A DNA stretch of 64,000 bases from Sympetrum striolatum (GCA_947579665.1 OX388351.1:3534001-3598000); one strand, 5' to 3'. Positions 47,641 to 60,648 are shown, counted from the first letter of the stretch. A program made the numbers and translations. The notes: generated by a model not told the origin, from the letters alone.

Positions 47641-49650
47641 GCCCTCTGCGATAACTCACTCTTCTCCACCATAATTCTTCTTTATCTTCCCCTCTCTTCT
47701 CTCATTTTCTTTCAAAATAAAATCGAAGCTTCCGCTTTGATCCATGGAGGCTATCGATTCAGTCGTTGAAATCTCCTGCTGCCCTGATGGTCGGATTACC
47801 ATGACTGCCATTATCCAAAAGGGATTGGATTAATCCTCAGTACTTCCATCATTAGTAACCGAAAGCTATGAGGGAATGAGGCGACGATGAGGAGTGAGGT
47901 ATTGTTTCCTTACTAAGCCACAAGCCTGCAAGCGAAAAAGTCTTCGTTAGTGTAGCTCAATGGGTAACACTTTTCATCGCACTCTCTCCCAATACATATT
48001 TATTTTTTATTTAAAAGATTCACGAACAGTCATGCCACCATTTTAGAGTGAAAGAAAAAAATATTACCATGAATATCATCAGTTAGATAAAAAAATAAAA
48101 TTAGCAAAACATTCACAAATTAGGTTTCAATGTAATAAAATTTGCGTGATTAGTTATTTACAGGAAGATTTAATAAACATTATTCTAAGAACGAGTTTAG
48201 CGTAAGTTTGAAAGGGTCTATGGAAGAAGGTTATGAAGTCGATGTAATAGGGAACGTAGTGCAAGGGTTAATATAACTGTACGGACATGGAGAAGTTGAT
48301 TAGGCTAGCTTGACCTGGGAGGAACGTGATATTTAAATTGTGAACTATTTCGAAAATATCAATACTTGAGTTTAAAGTATACTTTATAAAAGAAAGATGT
48401 GATGTAATTAAAATTACATTTAAGTATCTTAGGGAAAGATATTTTAGTATTTGATCCGTGGAAGAATTCTGTTGGTGAGACACACGAGATTTAACCATTT
48501 TAGCGAAAAAAAATTAATACTTTGTTCAGGAAAGTAATGTTTGAATTGGCTGACATGGCCCAGATAGAAAAACAGTAAAAGGATCAAAAATACTTTAGCT
48601 GTGAAATATAATTGCAATGAATTTGGGTGCTTCATTTTAGGGAAATGGTAGAAAATCCCTTAAAGAGAAAGAGTTATTCTTTTCAACACACGTCATTCAA
48701 CATATTCAATCAGTATCCTAATGGAAAAGCAGACTTGACTGTGTGACGTAATCTTTTCGAACGGATTTTGTCTATACTATCCTACCAAATTTTTCCTATA
48801 TTTATCTTGGAGAGATGAGATAACACATTCGTCTTATATCTCACTCACATTTCCTTGTGTTTAATCACCTTTTCCTTGTTCTACAATTCTATTATTTTTA
48901 CTATCACTCTCCTTTAATACTGTTTACGTATCTTTTCTTTCAACACATCCTTTTATTACCCAGTCGTAACTGACTGCTTCCCCTACTTTGCCACCCATAC
49001 AGCTCTTGCAATTCGTTTCCTTCACTTAAATGAACTACTTAGCATCTCCTGACTCATCCAAATTTCTCTACCGTATAACTAGGTGGTCGCTATTTTCGTC
49101 TTATTTGACGAACTCTCATCAGCAACTTTATACTATCCACCATATCATCCACTAGAGTGATTGTAGTTCTTCTATATCTTCAAGTGTGAAATATCTACCA
49201 AAGTAGCAGAATCATTTTTCATATCAGTATCTTCACCTTCCACGCTTAAAATTGTATAGTGCTATTTTTAACCTTACATAGTGTAAGCTTATGTGATCTT
49301 CTCTCTTCATATTTTCGCAAAACTTAACCGGGGAATGTTTCCAGTGCGTCACTATGGAAATGTAATTATGTATTGCTACGAATTTTATCACTCATGAGAT
49401 AATACAGAAGACATGGTTTTAGAGGAGGGTCTGTCTCCGAAAACAGCAAAAACGTTTTCCTACGTTTGAGGTTTCCACCACGCAGCTTATTCATTCAATC
49501 TTCCTGTTGTAGCTGCATTAATTTGCGGACAAATTACGGCATTACAATTTACTCTAGCAAGCAATTGAATGACCCGAGAAGAATGTTGATGTTCTAACGC
49601 AACCGAAATACAGAGAATGGTATCTGGACACTACTGTTTAAACTATCCGT

Positions 49651-49716
49651 ATAACTCAGGGTAGTATCTCTTAATAATTTTCTTTGCTTACATTATGCAC
49701 CCATTTAATAGTTATT
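49651..49716 (+). repeat. Direct repeat copy 1
   Basis: ATAACTCAGGGTAGTATCTC, then TTAATAATTTTCTTTGC, then CACCCATTTAATAGTTATT. Matches 50780-50849 with a few differences and small indels. Confidence 0.7.
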
Positions 49717-50779
49717 ACTTTATATAAAGCTATACTCCTGACTCATTCATAAAAATTCCAGGGCATTTTTAATCGAGCTAGAAGGCTGAAATTTTCAGGG
49801 AAGATTTATAATTCACAGTTGAGTCGGTGAAATATCGAAAATCCTGAGATTTTGTAATAGGTTTGAGCCCAGAGAGTTTTATATTTTTTTATTGTAATTA
49901 AACGGGAGAAACAAAAAATGGCCATGTAGAACAAATTTCTTTCGTCCATTAAAATATGAAAAATCACGCGTACAGCAGTGAGACTATAGCTATATTTTGT
50001 ATAAAAGATCAAAGTTTTCTTTTCTTGCGACGGAACATTCCGGCACGTAATTTGCCAAAGTTTAGTTTTAACGCCAATTTATTCCGTTTTTTTCTTCTCC
50101 TTTCGAAGATTAAATCTATGGCAACGACCATTATTTACGTCGAATAAAAATTTGTTTACAATCCTAATTTCATACGCCGTGATGAAAGTTTGAAGTTTTT
50201 GAATATTTTTCAATGTTTCTTTCAATATATGTTATCATTGAATATCAAGAGAGTGTAACTTTCATATAAACGAACAACAACTATCTACACAGGAAATACT
50301 ATGCCATCTTTGAACGATGTTAGGATATCATTGTTCTACGTAAATGGTGGATTGCTTTTCGTGTGTGAATTTCATTGCTTTTTATTTAATGCCTATTATG
50401 TTTCGTCTTTTATATTGTAATTACTTATAATTATTCTCTCATCCTCTCCTAACAGAATTCAAAATTAAGTGTTTCTTTTACGTTTTTTAAATATTAATAT
50501 GTAGTACACAATTAGTACGTACTATCTTACGTAATTATAGTAAACATTATTTTACTAGGAGTGACGGGAGTAAATCATCGTAAAATTAATAGTATTGTAT
50601 ATTTAATTCGCTTAATATGCTACTGAATTTGAATTAAAATTTATTTTTATTATTTTTTCGGCTGTGTCCTCATCCGAGTCTTTTCAGAAGGATGTCATTT
50701 AAGCTTCTTCTGATTTTCAAATTTCATTCCTCGATTGTCGGATCCATCAATATATAATCCAAGATTAACATATAGACCC

Positions 50780-50849
50780 ATAACTCAGGGTGGTATTCCT
50801 CAATAATTTTCTTTGCATGCATTATGCAAGCACCCATTTACTAGTTATT
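50780..50849 (+). repeat. Direct repeat copy 2
   Basis: ATAACTCAGGGTGGTATTCC, then TCAATAATTTTCTTTGC, then CACCCATTTACTAGTTATT. Same orientation as 49651-49716, 1.1 kb away. The pair may be ends or copies of an unrecognised element. Confidence 0.7.
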
Positions 50850-53308
50850 TCATATGGTTGCAATGTACACATTTTACATCTACGCGTAATTTTAAAATGC
50901 GAATATGCGTAAGACTTTTAAAGAGTAAAGGATTGTAGTATGTGTTTTTATTGTAATGGATATTGGTAGTTGGTTTAAGCTGCCACCTAACCCCAATCAA
51001 ACTACAGCGAAGGATCAATGGTTGAAAAAGTTTTATACCTTACGATACGTTATATATTCTACAATTTTCTCTTATTACCATTTCTTTTATTTCTCCCACC
51101 TTTATATCTACTGACGTGTTTTTTTCTTCATTCTCCCCTCTTTCTTTTCATTCGCATTTACCTTAAATTACTCAACTTGGTATTCCCTCCCTTCTCAGTA
51201 TTTGATTCTTTTATTTCCTCTACCAATACAGAATGAGTTTAGTCATAAAGAACATTAAATTTACTCGATAAAAGTATTGCACACATTTTTAAGGAGATGC
51301 AGATGTTTTACAGATTAGTTAGCGATCTTTCTGAGTTGGTAACGTGGAACTGTTTCTTAATGACTTTTCTTCGCAATCTGCAGAGGACGCTGTTGGGGGA
51401 ATTTGTTGGAATCGCCGACGGATTTATTAACCAACCCAACTTCCGACGATGAACATCACGACATTGGATTTCCTCAGCGAAAGGTAGGAAAAGGTATCGT
51501 TCATATAGTTTTTCATCAAACGCAGCTAAGTATAGGTTCTTGTCGTTGATGTAGGTTTAGTTTTGCAAAGGACCTACGATTGTTTAGTGAATATTATAGA
51601 ATCGTTCAGGAAATTATTTTAAAAACGGCAAAGATTAATTATTGTTTAAGTTAAGCCCTATTCATATTATGTTTTCGCTAAAAGTTAGTTCCAAAAATCA
51701 GGGACATCGTCTGGAATATTTCGTTTGCTCTACATGGTGTTGTTAATTATAAAGCAAATAAGTGATTAAGGGAGGCATTTTACCATTTTGGACATTTGAT
51801 CATCGGATCCTCTAATCTGTCTCTTTTGACAGAAAAACCGAATGTATATTTAGCGCTAAACGGATAGCTTCTTGATTATTGGCATAAGGTTACCTTTTGG
51901 GAAGTGTAACTGCCAGGGCATGAAGTAAAGAATTAATAATTTGTTTACTCATGATGCTGAGTGGTATAAGTTAATAAAATTTAATGCTGAGGAATGTATT
52001 TATTAGTATTCAATGGAAAAATTCTTTGAAATTTAAAAATAAATATTAACAGAGTATTTGTTACTATAGAGTGATGTCTCGGAACTTTGTTCCAAAAATA
52101 CTACATAATGTTTTAGTAGCATAGTTTCGTCTTTTCAATTCTAAATATGTTCTTCTGGGAAAAAGTCGGTGTTAAATTAGTTTTACAGAGATATCTCACA
52201 CACCTGTACTTTGAAACAAGATTTTAGCCTCACAGGTATCATCACAAGAATTATCACAGCCCTTCCCTTTTTGACTCTCGACGGAATTCTTCGACGTTCC
52301 TCTGGATTATTTAAGGAACTAAAATATTTACAACTTTACAGTTAGTTTTCCCTGAGTAACAGTATGAATTCCTTTGTCATGTGACATGAGTGTAAGATAT
52401 ACTATATTTAAGTTAATTTAAATTACAGGTTTATTCTCTGGAAGCGAAACAATAGAAATTTCGTGGTTCAATTATCCCTTGGAAATAGAAAGAAAATCTG
52501 TCCAGATTTCAGAACAAAGTAACTTGAATTCTAGACGATTATTTTAATTTGAAGGAAGTTGAATGACCTGTCCATCAACTTTTGGGATTGAGGCTATAAA
52601 CAATAACACATTTCTGATTTTTCATTCAAAGCACGTTTCGTATCCATATAGCGCTCTCAATTTTCACTAAATAATGAAATAAATTCTGCGATTAAGATCC
52701 GAAGCTCACGACTATTTGGTATTATATTGTATTAGTTGTATTTTGGAATATTTTAGCATTGCAATTTTATTACGATAAATGTAGTATTACAAGCAGAAAT
52801 TGTTTATTGGGGATGCCATCTTAGGAAATTATTCGTAATTTACCTACCGTTGTAATAAATGCCCTGTGAGTTTCTTTTGGACAATAGAAGATGATTTCTC
52901 CTCTATTTGAAATAACTGAAGTTTAATATTTCTATAGAATAATGTCTTCCAATCGTGAATTCATATGTCATCATCAATCATCCTATTTAGATTCCTTTCT
53001 TTAAAGGGAACCGGTCATTTGCCTTTTACCAGTTATATTTTATTTTATTCGTAAATTACGCTCTGAATTTTTAAATTTGTTACCGCAATCAATACCGAAA
53101 TCTTTATGTATAAAATAAAGTGTATGTATGTTCGCTAAAAACTCGAGAACCGAGAGTCGCAAAACTTTGAAATTTTCTACATTATTAAAAGTCGACCCCG
53201 CGCAGAGTATAGGTTACTTTTTATTTCCCTTAAGTCCACGGTTCGAACCCAGACGGGTCAAAACGTTTTCATAAGAAATACTCCTAAAATTCATCTTCTT
53301 CGTTGCAG

Positions 53309-53411
53309 GGTTCATTTCTTTTACAAAATTAGATTAGACATAACAGTCTTAGGAAGTCGAATCAAGCACCAAAGTAGGAACATAGAATTATGATTCTTAT
53401 TTTGGTCATGG
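53309..53411 (+). repeat. Direct repeat inside the putative Helitron, copy 1
   Basis: GTTCATTTCTTTTACAAAAT, a short unlike stretch, then AAGTCGAATCAAGCACCAAA and a GATTCTTATTTTGGTCATG block. All recur in order at 54171-54271. Confidence 0.75.
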
Positions 53412-54170
53412 AATTTCGTTTTAGATTTGAAATTGCGAACCCTTTAATAAAATACTTGAATATTTAATCAAAATTTTTAGGTCGTAAACAACCCACCTCC
53501 CTGACGATCAAGGCGATTGTTGAGTCCCCAGCTCAGGTATTTATCCGTAAGAACACATTGAAAAAATATGCCTACTTCAAATTAATGTTAAGAATAAGAG
53601 ATATATTATATGAAGAGGAAGAAATTTAAGGAGATATTAGTAACTACAGCTATGAACGATATACTGTGAAGAATCGAGTGTACAAGAATACGAATACCAG
53701 TATTTAAGAAAGTTTTAAAATTTTATGGAAGCGTCTGTAGCAACCAAGTTTTATTTATATTAACGTAATTCTTTACTAACTATTTCGTGGGATAAATAGG
53801 TTTATAGTAGTTAGTTGGATGAAATTGCTTTCTCTCGATCAATAAGTATTATAACTTATCAAATTACCTCGATAAATATGTAGCAATTGACGAAAATGGA
53901 CTTAGTAAATATCGTAAAGATTTCCCAGATTCAGTGATGGAGTTAAACGGCGATTTGTAAAGCTGTAGAAAATTTCCAATATCGTATCCCTCCAACGAAA
54001 AGGTAAAGCAAGTTTTTGTTTTTTTATACGCAGAATAAAAAAATGTTATTCATTGTGGTTTTTTTAAGTGCTTCCAATTCTTATACATTTACTATCTTTC
54101 TGTTTTCGGCGTTTAATCTTTGTTTCCGTTTTGGCCTTGTGATTGCATTTGTGTTATTTTATGAGCTTCA

Positions 54171-54271
54171 TGTTCATTTCTTTTGCAAAATTATGAAAAA
54201 ATGGCCCTATAAAGTCGAATCAAGCACCAAAAGAAGGAAAACAGAATAAAGATTCTTAATTTGAACATGAA
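54171..54271 (+). repeat. Direct repeat inside the putative Helitron, copy 2
   Basis: TGTTCATTTCTTTTGCAAAA, then AAAGTCGAATCAAGCACCAA, then GATTCTTAATTTGAACATG. It is about 860 bp after copy 1 in the same orientation. It shows internal duplication or tandem insertion of one element. Confidence 0.75.
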
Positions 54272-55729
54272 ACATGACTCAGATGAATGGAAGACCGACA
54301 ACATGACTTGCGTATACGACCTGCAAATTAACTGCAGTCATGCACGACTCTTGTCTTTCACATAAAACTGTCCCAATAGCATGTTCAGTAGAGTAAAGCA
54401 TAATAAAATTTAGGAGTTACGGGAAGGAATCTCGATCGTTTATTAATATTTTTCACATACGCTTCTTTTGGTGATACATTTTAACATCATTTGAACGCAA
54501 TTCATTTTATAGGCATTTAGCCCTTGCATCTACTTTTGTACGCCTAAGTTATTCGGATAACTCAGTCTTGCAAACTCTGTTCAGAACACATGACCCGACC
54601 CTCGAAGAGTGCACGACTGGCTGTAGCTCGACCGCTGATCACACTTGGTCGAGTTCATAGCTGAAGTTTTACTCTACGCCGCGAGAACCCAGAAATAATG
54701 ACAGACTATACGAATAGAAGGGAATTTTACTTATTAATTCAGGCACGTAGTTTATTTATGCTCCATACAAGCTCATTTCTCAGCAGAGAATACACGAGCA
54801 GTTACGTTAACTATGTATAAATCTATTTACTCCTAATAATTGTTTTTTTTTCATCACAAATGTTGCTGTAATTTAGATATATAAGTTGTATTGAACACAC
54901 TTATATAATTGTGACGAATATTCTGTTTAAACTGAAATTTCCAGTTAGTTACTCTCTATATCTATCTAAGAACCCTGCAGGCCGATTTTCGGCGTGTGGC
55001 ATGGGTTGTAAGCACCTTGACTATTTTCCTGATCGATTGCCTTCGCGGATCGTTCTTGGAAAAAATGAATTCCATTGCAGTAGCGAAAGTGAAACCTACT
55101 TTTTTAACACAAATAAAATATTCTGTGGTCTAATAAAAGTTGGTTTCCCTTTCGCTCCTGATGGATCCTACCACAAAGTCACGGCCCAAGCAGTTGATTC
55201 GATTCCATTACAATGAATTAGCTAAGTTTTTCTAAGAAGAAAAATTCTTTTTATAAATTCATTCCACATAGCTACGCTTGGAAGTATCAACTTAGTAAAA
55301 TGCGTAAGCGAATAAATATAATTTTATTTCCACTTCTCTAAAATAGTCTTAGAATTCAGGATCGTTAACTAAATATGTAGTTAGGATATTTTAACCAAAA
55401 TAATGCAGAGAAATTAAGATGAATATACCACGAGAAAATATTATTCATACTCTGTAAAGGACTTCTTTGAGAGGGTATAGAGTCCACGCAAACGCATCTA
55501 GCCACCATCTCAATCCAAGTTAGCAGGGTTGTTATCAATAATCATATCCATGTCGAAAATAAAGAGGAAGTCCTGAGTATGCAGGAATATTCCTTGGAAA
55601 ATTTCCGTTAGCGATAACCTGTCCCACTGAATAAAGCTGAAATGAGAGATGTTAGATCCTCTTATATATAAAAGATCTAATTTAATTCTACCTCTCCCCG
55701 TTGAGAATCGACGGGCACTTTAGCTAGTA

Positions 55730-57820
55730 TCAAATAAAATCAAATTCAAGATATATGGTTAAGGATACGACTTTAACTATGCGTTACAGTTTGATTTACT
55801 CCATTTCTTATAAATATAAATTCGTTTCATATAGGAGATGGCTCACTATATATAACTATATTAAGCGAGTAATGTTGCATTTTCCTCAATATTGGTTTGT
55901 GGGTTTATAGATTGCATTTGTTGATTATTAGATGGTCTTTTTTTAGCTCAAATTACTCTCATTACTAAATTTCCGGAAAAATATAATTATTGAAAACTAA
56001 CAACGCCAATTTGTACAATTCCACTGACACCAGATTACACCCGGGTCGTTTTAATGGTGGTGTTTTTATTGCATTGATTCGAATTCCTTTTCCTTATTTT
56101 TCATGTTATGGCATACGCCAAGTAGAGACCGAAAGCATCGACGCTTTACTAAATTGCTGCTCTGTGATCTAGTTCTCAATTGTAGTCATAAAAGTACATG
56201 TAGTTTACCTTGCAAATCGAGTGAAATGTTTACGGATAAGAGTATTTAATCGGGATTTAAGAATTGCTGCTACATTAGTCCATCGATGTGTAAGTTCTCA
56301 ACTATTAATCACAATTAATTGGATATGAAGTCTATTCATGTTCAGAATCAGCACATTCTTAGGGCAACACATCCAGTTTCTGATATAGTAATCGCAATTC
56401 GTCGAGTTTAGAAATTCCTGCAAATAGTTGTAACATTCCTGTTTGTATTGGATTTAAATATTTAATAGATATCACTCATTTAACCTGCAATTTCTTCAAT
56501 ATGTTCATTCATTCTTTTGCTTACAATTTGTTTGTGTTTACTAAACATTACTCTTAATTTGTGTTTCATTAAATAATTTGTGATTTAAAATAGCTTTTAT
56601 TCCGCTAAATTTAATGACCTAGCTAATGAAATGAAGATAGCGCGAATGGATTCTTATCAATTTGTAGGGTATAGGAAAGTTGGGTTAAAACTCCTTACAG
56701 CGTAATCGCTACATCTATCGGTAGCTTATTAAATTAAATTACTGTCAGTAGTTATGATAGTTGATAATCGCGACCCAGCTTAGTTATTTCGCTTAAGTGA
56801 TGCGTCCTTCATCAACAGCCGTTGCTATAAAGATATTCGTTTAAAATATGAGTGATTTCAGATCTTGTAATTTCGAGGTACATATATCTGTTCAGCTAAA
56901 TCAATCTCATTTTTTATAGTAATTCTCTAGTTCTCGCTGAAACAAACGTGTATTAGCTTAAGTTATCGGCAAAGGAGCAACTAACGAAATTAAAAGTGAT
57001 TTTAGCAGTCTACATTTTCCTATCGTTTTAAACCATAGACTATAATTGGCAACCATTAAAATTTCCAAATAATTGTTAGTAAATTCAAGATTGCTTTCAT
57101 TTTATGTACTCTAAATGCATTGCAACGTTATTGAACGGCCAGCTAATGAGATGGAATTCAAGGAAATAGCAAAGAGACTAATACTTTTTCAAAGCATTTT
57201 TGCAAATATCTATGCAAAGATTTTTTTTCAGTTGCAGTTTTATGGAATTTTTTATATCTCATTCTAAAGCTTGTGCTTTTATAATTTTCTGATGCAAATA
57301 CATTGTAAATGAGAAGTACAATTTATACACTTTGGCTAAAATTCTTTGATACTTTATTCATACGTACGTTCAAATATTTTGTTTTCATATATTTGTTTTC
57401 CAGTACATGTATGTACATGCGTATATTAATTAAAGTTGTGTTACTTTATCGTTCGTTTACATAATTTAATCGTTTGATTCACTGTTGAAATCTTATTGCA
57501 TTGCTGATAATGACTGTCTGCATTGATTACAAACTTAATTTTTTTCGCACATCGAGTTTCCATTTTTCTCTTAACTAGCTCCGTCTCATTACTTAATTGC
57601 TCGTCTTCCACGCTGTAAATTCAATCTCAAGTAATAAGTACATCTTTAGTCTTTTAATTTCTGTAATTAATTTGTGGAAGATCGTGGTAAGACGTTTCCT
57701 TTTACGGATTAAATTCAAAGGAGGCTTTAAAGAAACTCTGTATAACTTAAAAACAGTTTTTTTACCTACATTTATACAAGTTAAAAAAATAATATACATG
57801 TTATAATGGCAATTTCTAAA
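55730..57820. other. Non-coding stretch, nothing recognised
   Basis: AT-rich DNA with chance frames. No repeat family was recognised. Confidence 0.5.
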
Positions 57821-58435
57821 TAATTGCAGTAAACTCCCGTTCATCCGAATCGCGTTTACCCGAAATCCTCATTATCCGAACAAACTTTTCCAAATGACCC
57901 TACCCCACCCCCACCCACCGAATGCCATCGCTATACATTACTTATTTGCTCGTGACACCTCTTCATATAAGTACATACTCTATCAACCACGTAAATTACG
58001 TGGCTCACATTGACGCTGTCTGACGCATTGTTTTTTTACTTAAAAGTTCCTCTTGACAAAACTTTCGTTCCTTTGAGTAATCTCTAGTTTTGTTTCATAA
58101 TTTTGTAGATTATTTTTCCATTCAAAAGAGTAGGTAATAAAATTAAAACTCCTGTTTTCCTGATGCCGAATAAGGCGGATTTTTGCTGTAAGAACGCAAA
58201 ATAAACGAGCTTTGTTATTCAGCATTTAAAAACTTAGAGTTTTCAGTCATACTTTGGCGCCTTTTTAACACGTCAACACAAAATGTTCAGTCTAAAACAT
58301 GCAGGCTTATTCACAACCATATCAATACCATTCTACGTACGCACATTTTACGATCATATTTCGCGGTATTGACGCAATTCGGGATGTTTCACGCGGAACT
58401 TCGGTTTATCCGAAATTTTCGTTATCCGAACCGGC

Positions 58436-58440
58436 CGCCG
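58436..58440. repeat. Target site duplication of Transib, left copy
   Basis: CGCCG immediately before CACAGTG. It is identical to 62073-62077 and gives the 5-bp GC-rich duplication expected for Transib. Confidence 0.9.
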
Positions 58441-59020
58441 CACAGTGGGCTAGAATCGAAAAAAGCTGGCCAAAAATACGAAAGTGGTTTTTTTGAGTGC
58501 GGACTTTGAAACTTCGCATGGTCATTCTTGAATAAATTTTGCATATAACTGCGAAATAATTTCTCCTGATTCCCACGCGTTACAGTTCTAAAGGGGGTCA
58601 AAGTTGACCAAATTTTGCGAAAAATGCCGGTCTTCGATTTTTCGAGAAATTCTTCAACTTCGAAACGATGCTGAATCCATTTAAAGTAAGTTATTGGATA
58701 AAAAAACAACGCTACAGTATAAACCTGTACTTTATCTTTCACAACCTATAATTTAATGATTTCAAATGAATAATTGCATATTTTATGCAACAAAATGGCG
58801 GACTCTCGTTTTAGAGAAACTTTTTACCTAAAGCGAGGAAAATAGTTGAGACGGACTCTGAGGGACATGAAGATATTTATACCACGTTATTCTTTGAAGC
58901 TTTCTGAAGAGGAATCTGAAATAAAACCTTGCAACAATTTGCTACCCCAATAATAATAACGAATTTTCAACAACACTGCATGGGCAAATCCGGGCGGCGG
59001 CCAATGGCCCTCCGGGAAGA
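58441..59020 (+). repeat. Transib terminal inverted repeat, left
   Basis: Pairs with 61494-62072. The first seven bases, CACAGTG, equal the consensus recombination-signal heptamer. After a 22-23 nt gap comes the A-rich CCAAAAATAC, at the place of a nonamer. Similarity to the right repeat fades just past CCTCCGGGAAGA. Confidence 0.9.
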
Positions 59021-59310
59021 TCTCGGTTTGAGAGGAACTAGGAACGTACCAACGCTTTTCGATGATATGTTTTGAAGCATAGTTTTTCCGCTATTAATAT
59101 TAGAAATGAGAAGTCATAATTTAAAACCCCAGTTTCATTCCGTGTGATCGGTGAAAATGTCCAATTTGGCTGTATTTTAAGACATATGTCTATTCCTACG
59201 TCTATGACGTCGCATTTTCTTTCATATCGCTATATCGCTAATTTATCATCAAAATCATGCAGTCAAGAATAAATCTAAAGAAATTTCTAGTTTGCACCTT
59301 ACCTTCTGCC

Positions 59311-60648
59311 TTATATACAATCCTCGTCTGAGGATTCTGCATCTCCATACGCGATTACCTCTTCTTCATTCAGGATGAGGAGCTGCTTCACTTCTCTACT
59401 TAGAATCCTGGATCTATTTGCTGCCCGAATTGGTGCTGACATCGATATTAGTGGATCAGAAGTAAGAAGCAATCTTCGCACTAAGTCTTCATTCGTAGCA
59501 ACTCGGGAGTGTTTCCTTGTAAAACGTTCTCGGAATCTCCTCGTGTTCTTATTTCTTGCTTCTATCGCCTCTTCTGAGAGTAGGCCCAGTGGTAGAATTG
59601 CTTCTTTTGAAATTTTAGCTCCGTGAATCAGCACTTTATGAATTGTTGGTGAAATATAGTACCATGGATACAACTTTACATACATCTCTGCTGTAGCCCC
59701 GCAATAATCGTCAAATGCTCTTTCATTCAGAGTTAATCCGCTTGAAATTGCCTTTAAGATCGTAGCAAATCTTTTTATAAGATCCTCGTTTATCCCTGAA
59801 AAGTAAATGTTTATGTATTCAATATTGAAGCATCATAGCTAAAGTAAGAGTTAATTTGGCTTCCTTTACTGCTTCGTAGCTAGGATACAGCCTATGACCA
59901 TGACTTTTAGCTGTTTCACGGAGAATTTTATATTGAGTTTTACTCAACTCAGAAGATATAATTAGTGATAATGCTTCTTCTCCTGACAACTGAGATTGCA
60001 CATGTTCCCTTGTCTTCCACCTAGAAAGAACCCTCTTTGCCCTTGTAGGTGTCGTTGTGGTAATTTCTTTCAGCAACATCGAAGCAGCTTCATTTCCTTC
60101 ATCTCTTAGAGTCATCCTTGCAGCATAAGACAGTTCAGCTGTGGAGAGTGTGGATCTAATTGTTTCTGTTTTCCTTCGTTTCGATCTGTCACTTGAAAAA
60201 TGGAAATCTACTTCCGGCCGTCCTCTTGCGTCTACAAAAATGAATTTAATTTAAGTCCGATTGTTCGTTTCTTATATGTAAATTATCAATTTCAAATACT
60301 AAACATTTCAAATCACTATTTTATACGTACCTGGGGTCATAGAAGTACTTGGTAAGTTCTGGATAACAATATCAGGAAAATTAATATTTACATTGAGCCA
60401 ACTGGAATTGCGCAGAATAAACCTTTCATTAACACAGAAACTTTGTTTCCATTTTCTTGGATATGCCGGAAAAAAAAACTATTCTTCAGATAAACAGTAA
60501 GAGCTTCCTGCCCATCTATGGATCTTTCTAAGTGAAGTTTTCTTGTCAAGAAATCCATTAATTGCTGCTTTTTACTAGAAAATGACTCATTCTTTTCCTC
60601 CATCATTTTATTATGTAGCGTTAACCGACTAATTCGCAGATTAGTCAT
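59311..60648 (-). pseudogene. Transib transposase, RAG1-related, catalytic core deleted
   Basis: Three minus-strand pieces are visible. Exon 1 (60648 to 60331) starts MTNLRISRLTLHNKMMEEKN. It needs a frame change near 60400, then reads NFPDIVIQNLPSTSMTP up to a donor (CCAG|GTACGT). A 99-bp intron (60330-60232, ending TTTTTGTAG) joins in phase to exon 2 (from 60231), with GRPEVDFHFSSDRSKRRKTE, LSTAELSYAARMTLRDEGNE and SGEEALSLIISSELSKTQYK. It runs into a stop at 59819 after LYPSYEAVKEAKLTLTLAMM. The last exon begins after TTTTCAG at 59795 and ends at 59311. It carries SPTIHKVLIHGAKI, then LSEEAIEARNKNTRRFRERF, then NEDLVRRLLLTSDPLISMS. The EARNK-RRFR block corresponds to the region of RAG1 and Transib that holds the last catalytic glutamate. 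The segment with the two catalytic aspartates is absent: exon 2 runs almost directly into the end of the last intron. Confidence 0.85.

Larger units (their letters stand above)
47650..53100. other. Non-coding stretch with a direct repeat pair
   Basis: AT-rich. It contains the repeat pair at 49651-49716 and 50780-50849, and an isolated tRNA A-box-like string (TAGTGTAGCTCAATGGGTAAC, about 47948-47968) without a B box. A hydrophobic plus-strand frame at 51018-51236 is of chance type. Confidence 0.45.
53101..55727 (+). mobile_element. Putative 2.6-kb non-autonomous Helitron
   Basis: The 5' candidate end, TCTTTATGTATAAAATAAAG after host A at 53100, leads into GTATGTATGTTCGC. Then come ATAGGTTACTTTTTATTTCC, a GGTTCGAACCCAG motif and CATAAGAAATAC. 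This is the Lep1-like 5' layout and is homologous to 20395-20475 in reverse. The 3' end is the hairpin CCCGTTGA-GAA-TCGACGGG (55697-55715), then CACTTTAG, CTAG and host T. No helicase or Rep domain is visible inside. The interior has a ~100-bp direct repeat (53309-53411 and 54171-54271) and an unexplained 101-codon frame (54911-55216). That the two ends belong to one insertion is inferred from orientation and spacing; they could be two truncated copies. Confidence 0.5.

Noticed and set aside
51018..51236. Hydrophobic open frame resembling a membrane protein
   Set aside because: Typical chance product of a T/C-rich strand. No conserved motif.
58040..58225. Possible transposase frame inside the pogo-like element
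   Set aside because: 61 codons with no helix-turn-helix or DDE motif recognisable. The element is read as non-autonomous.
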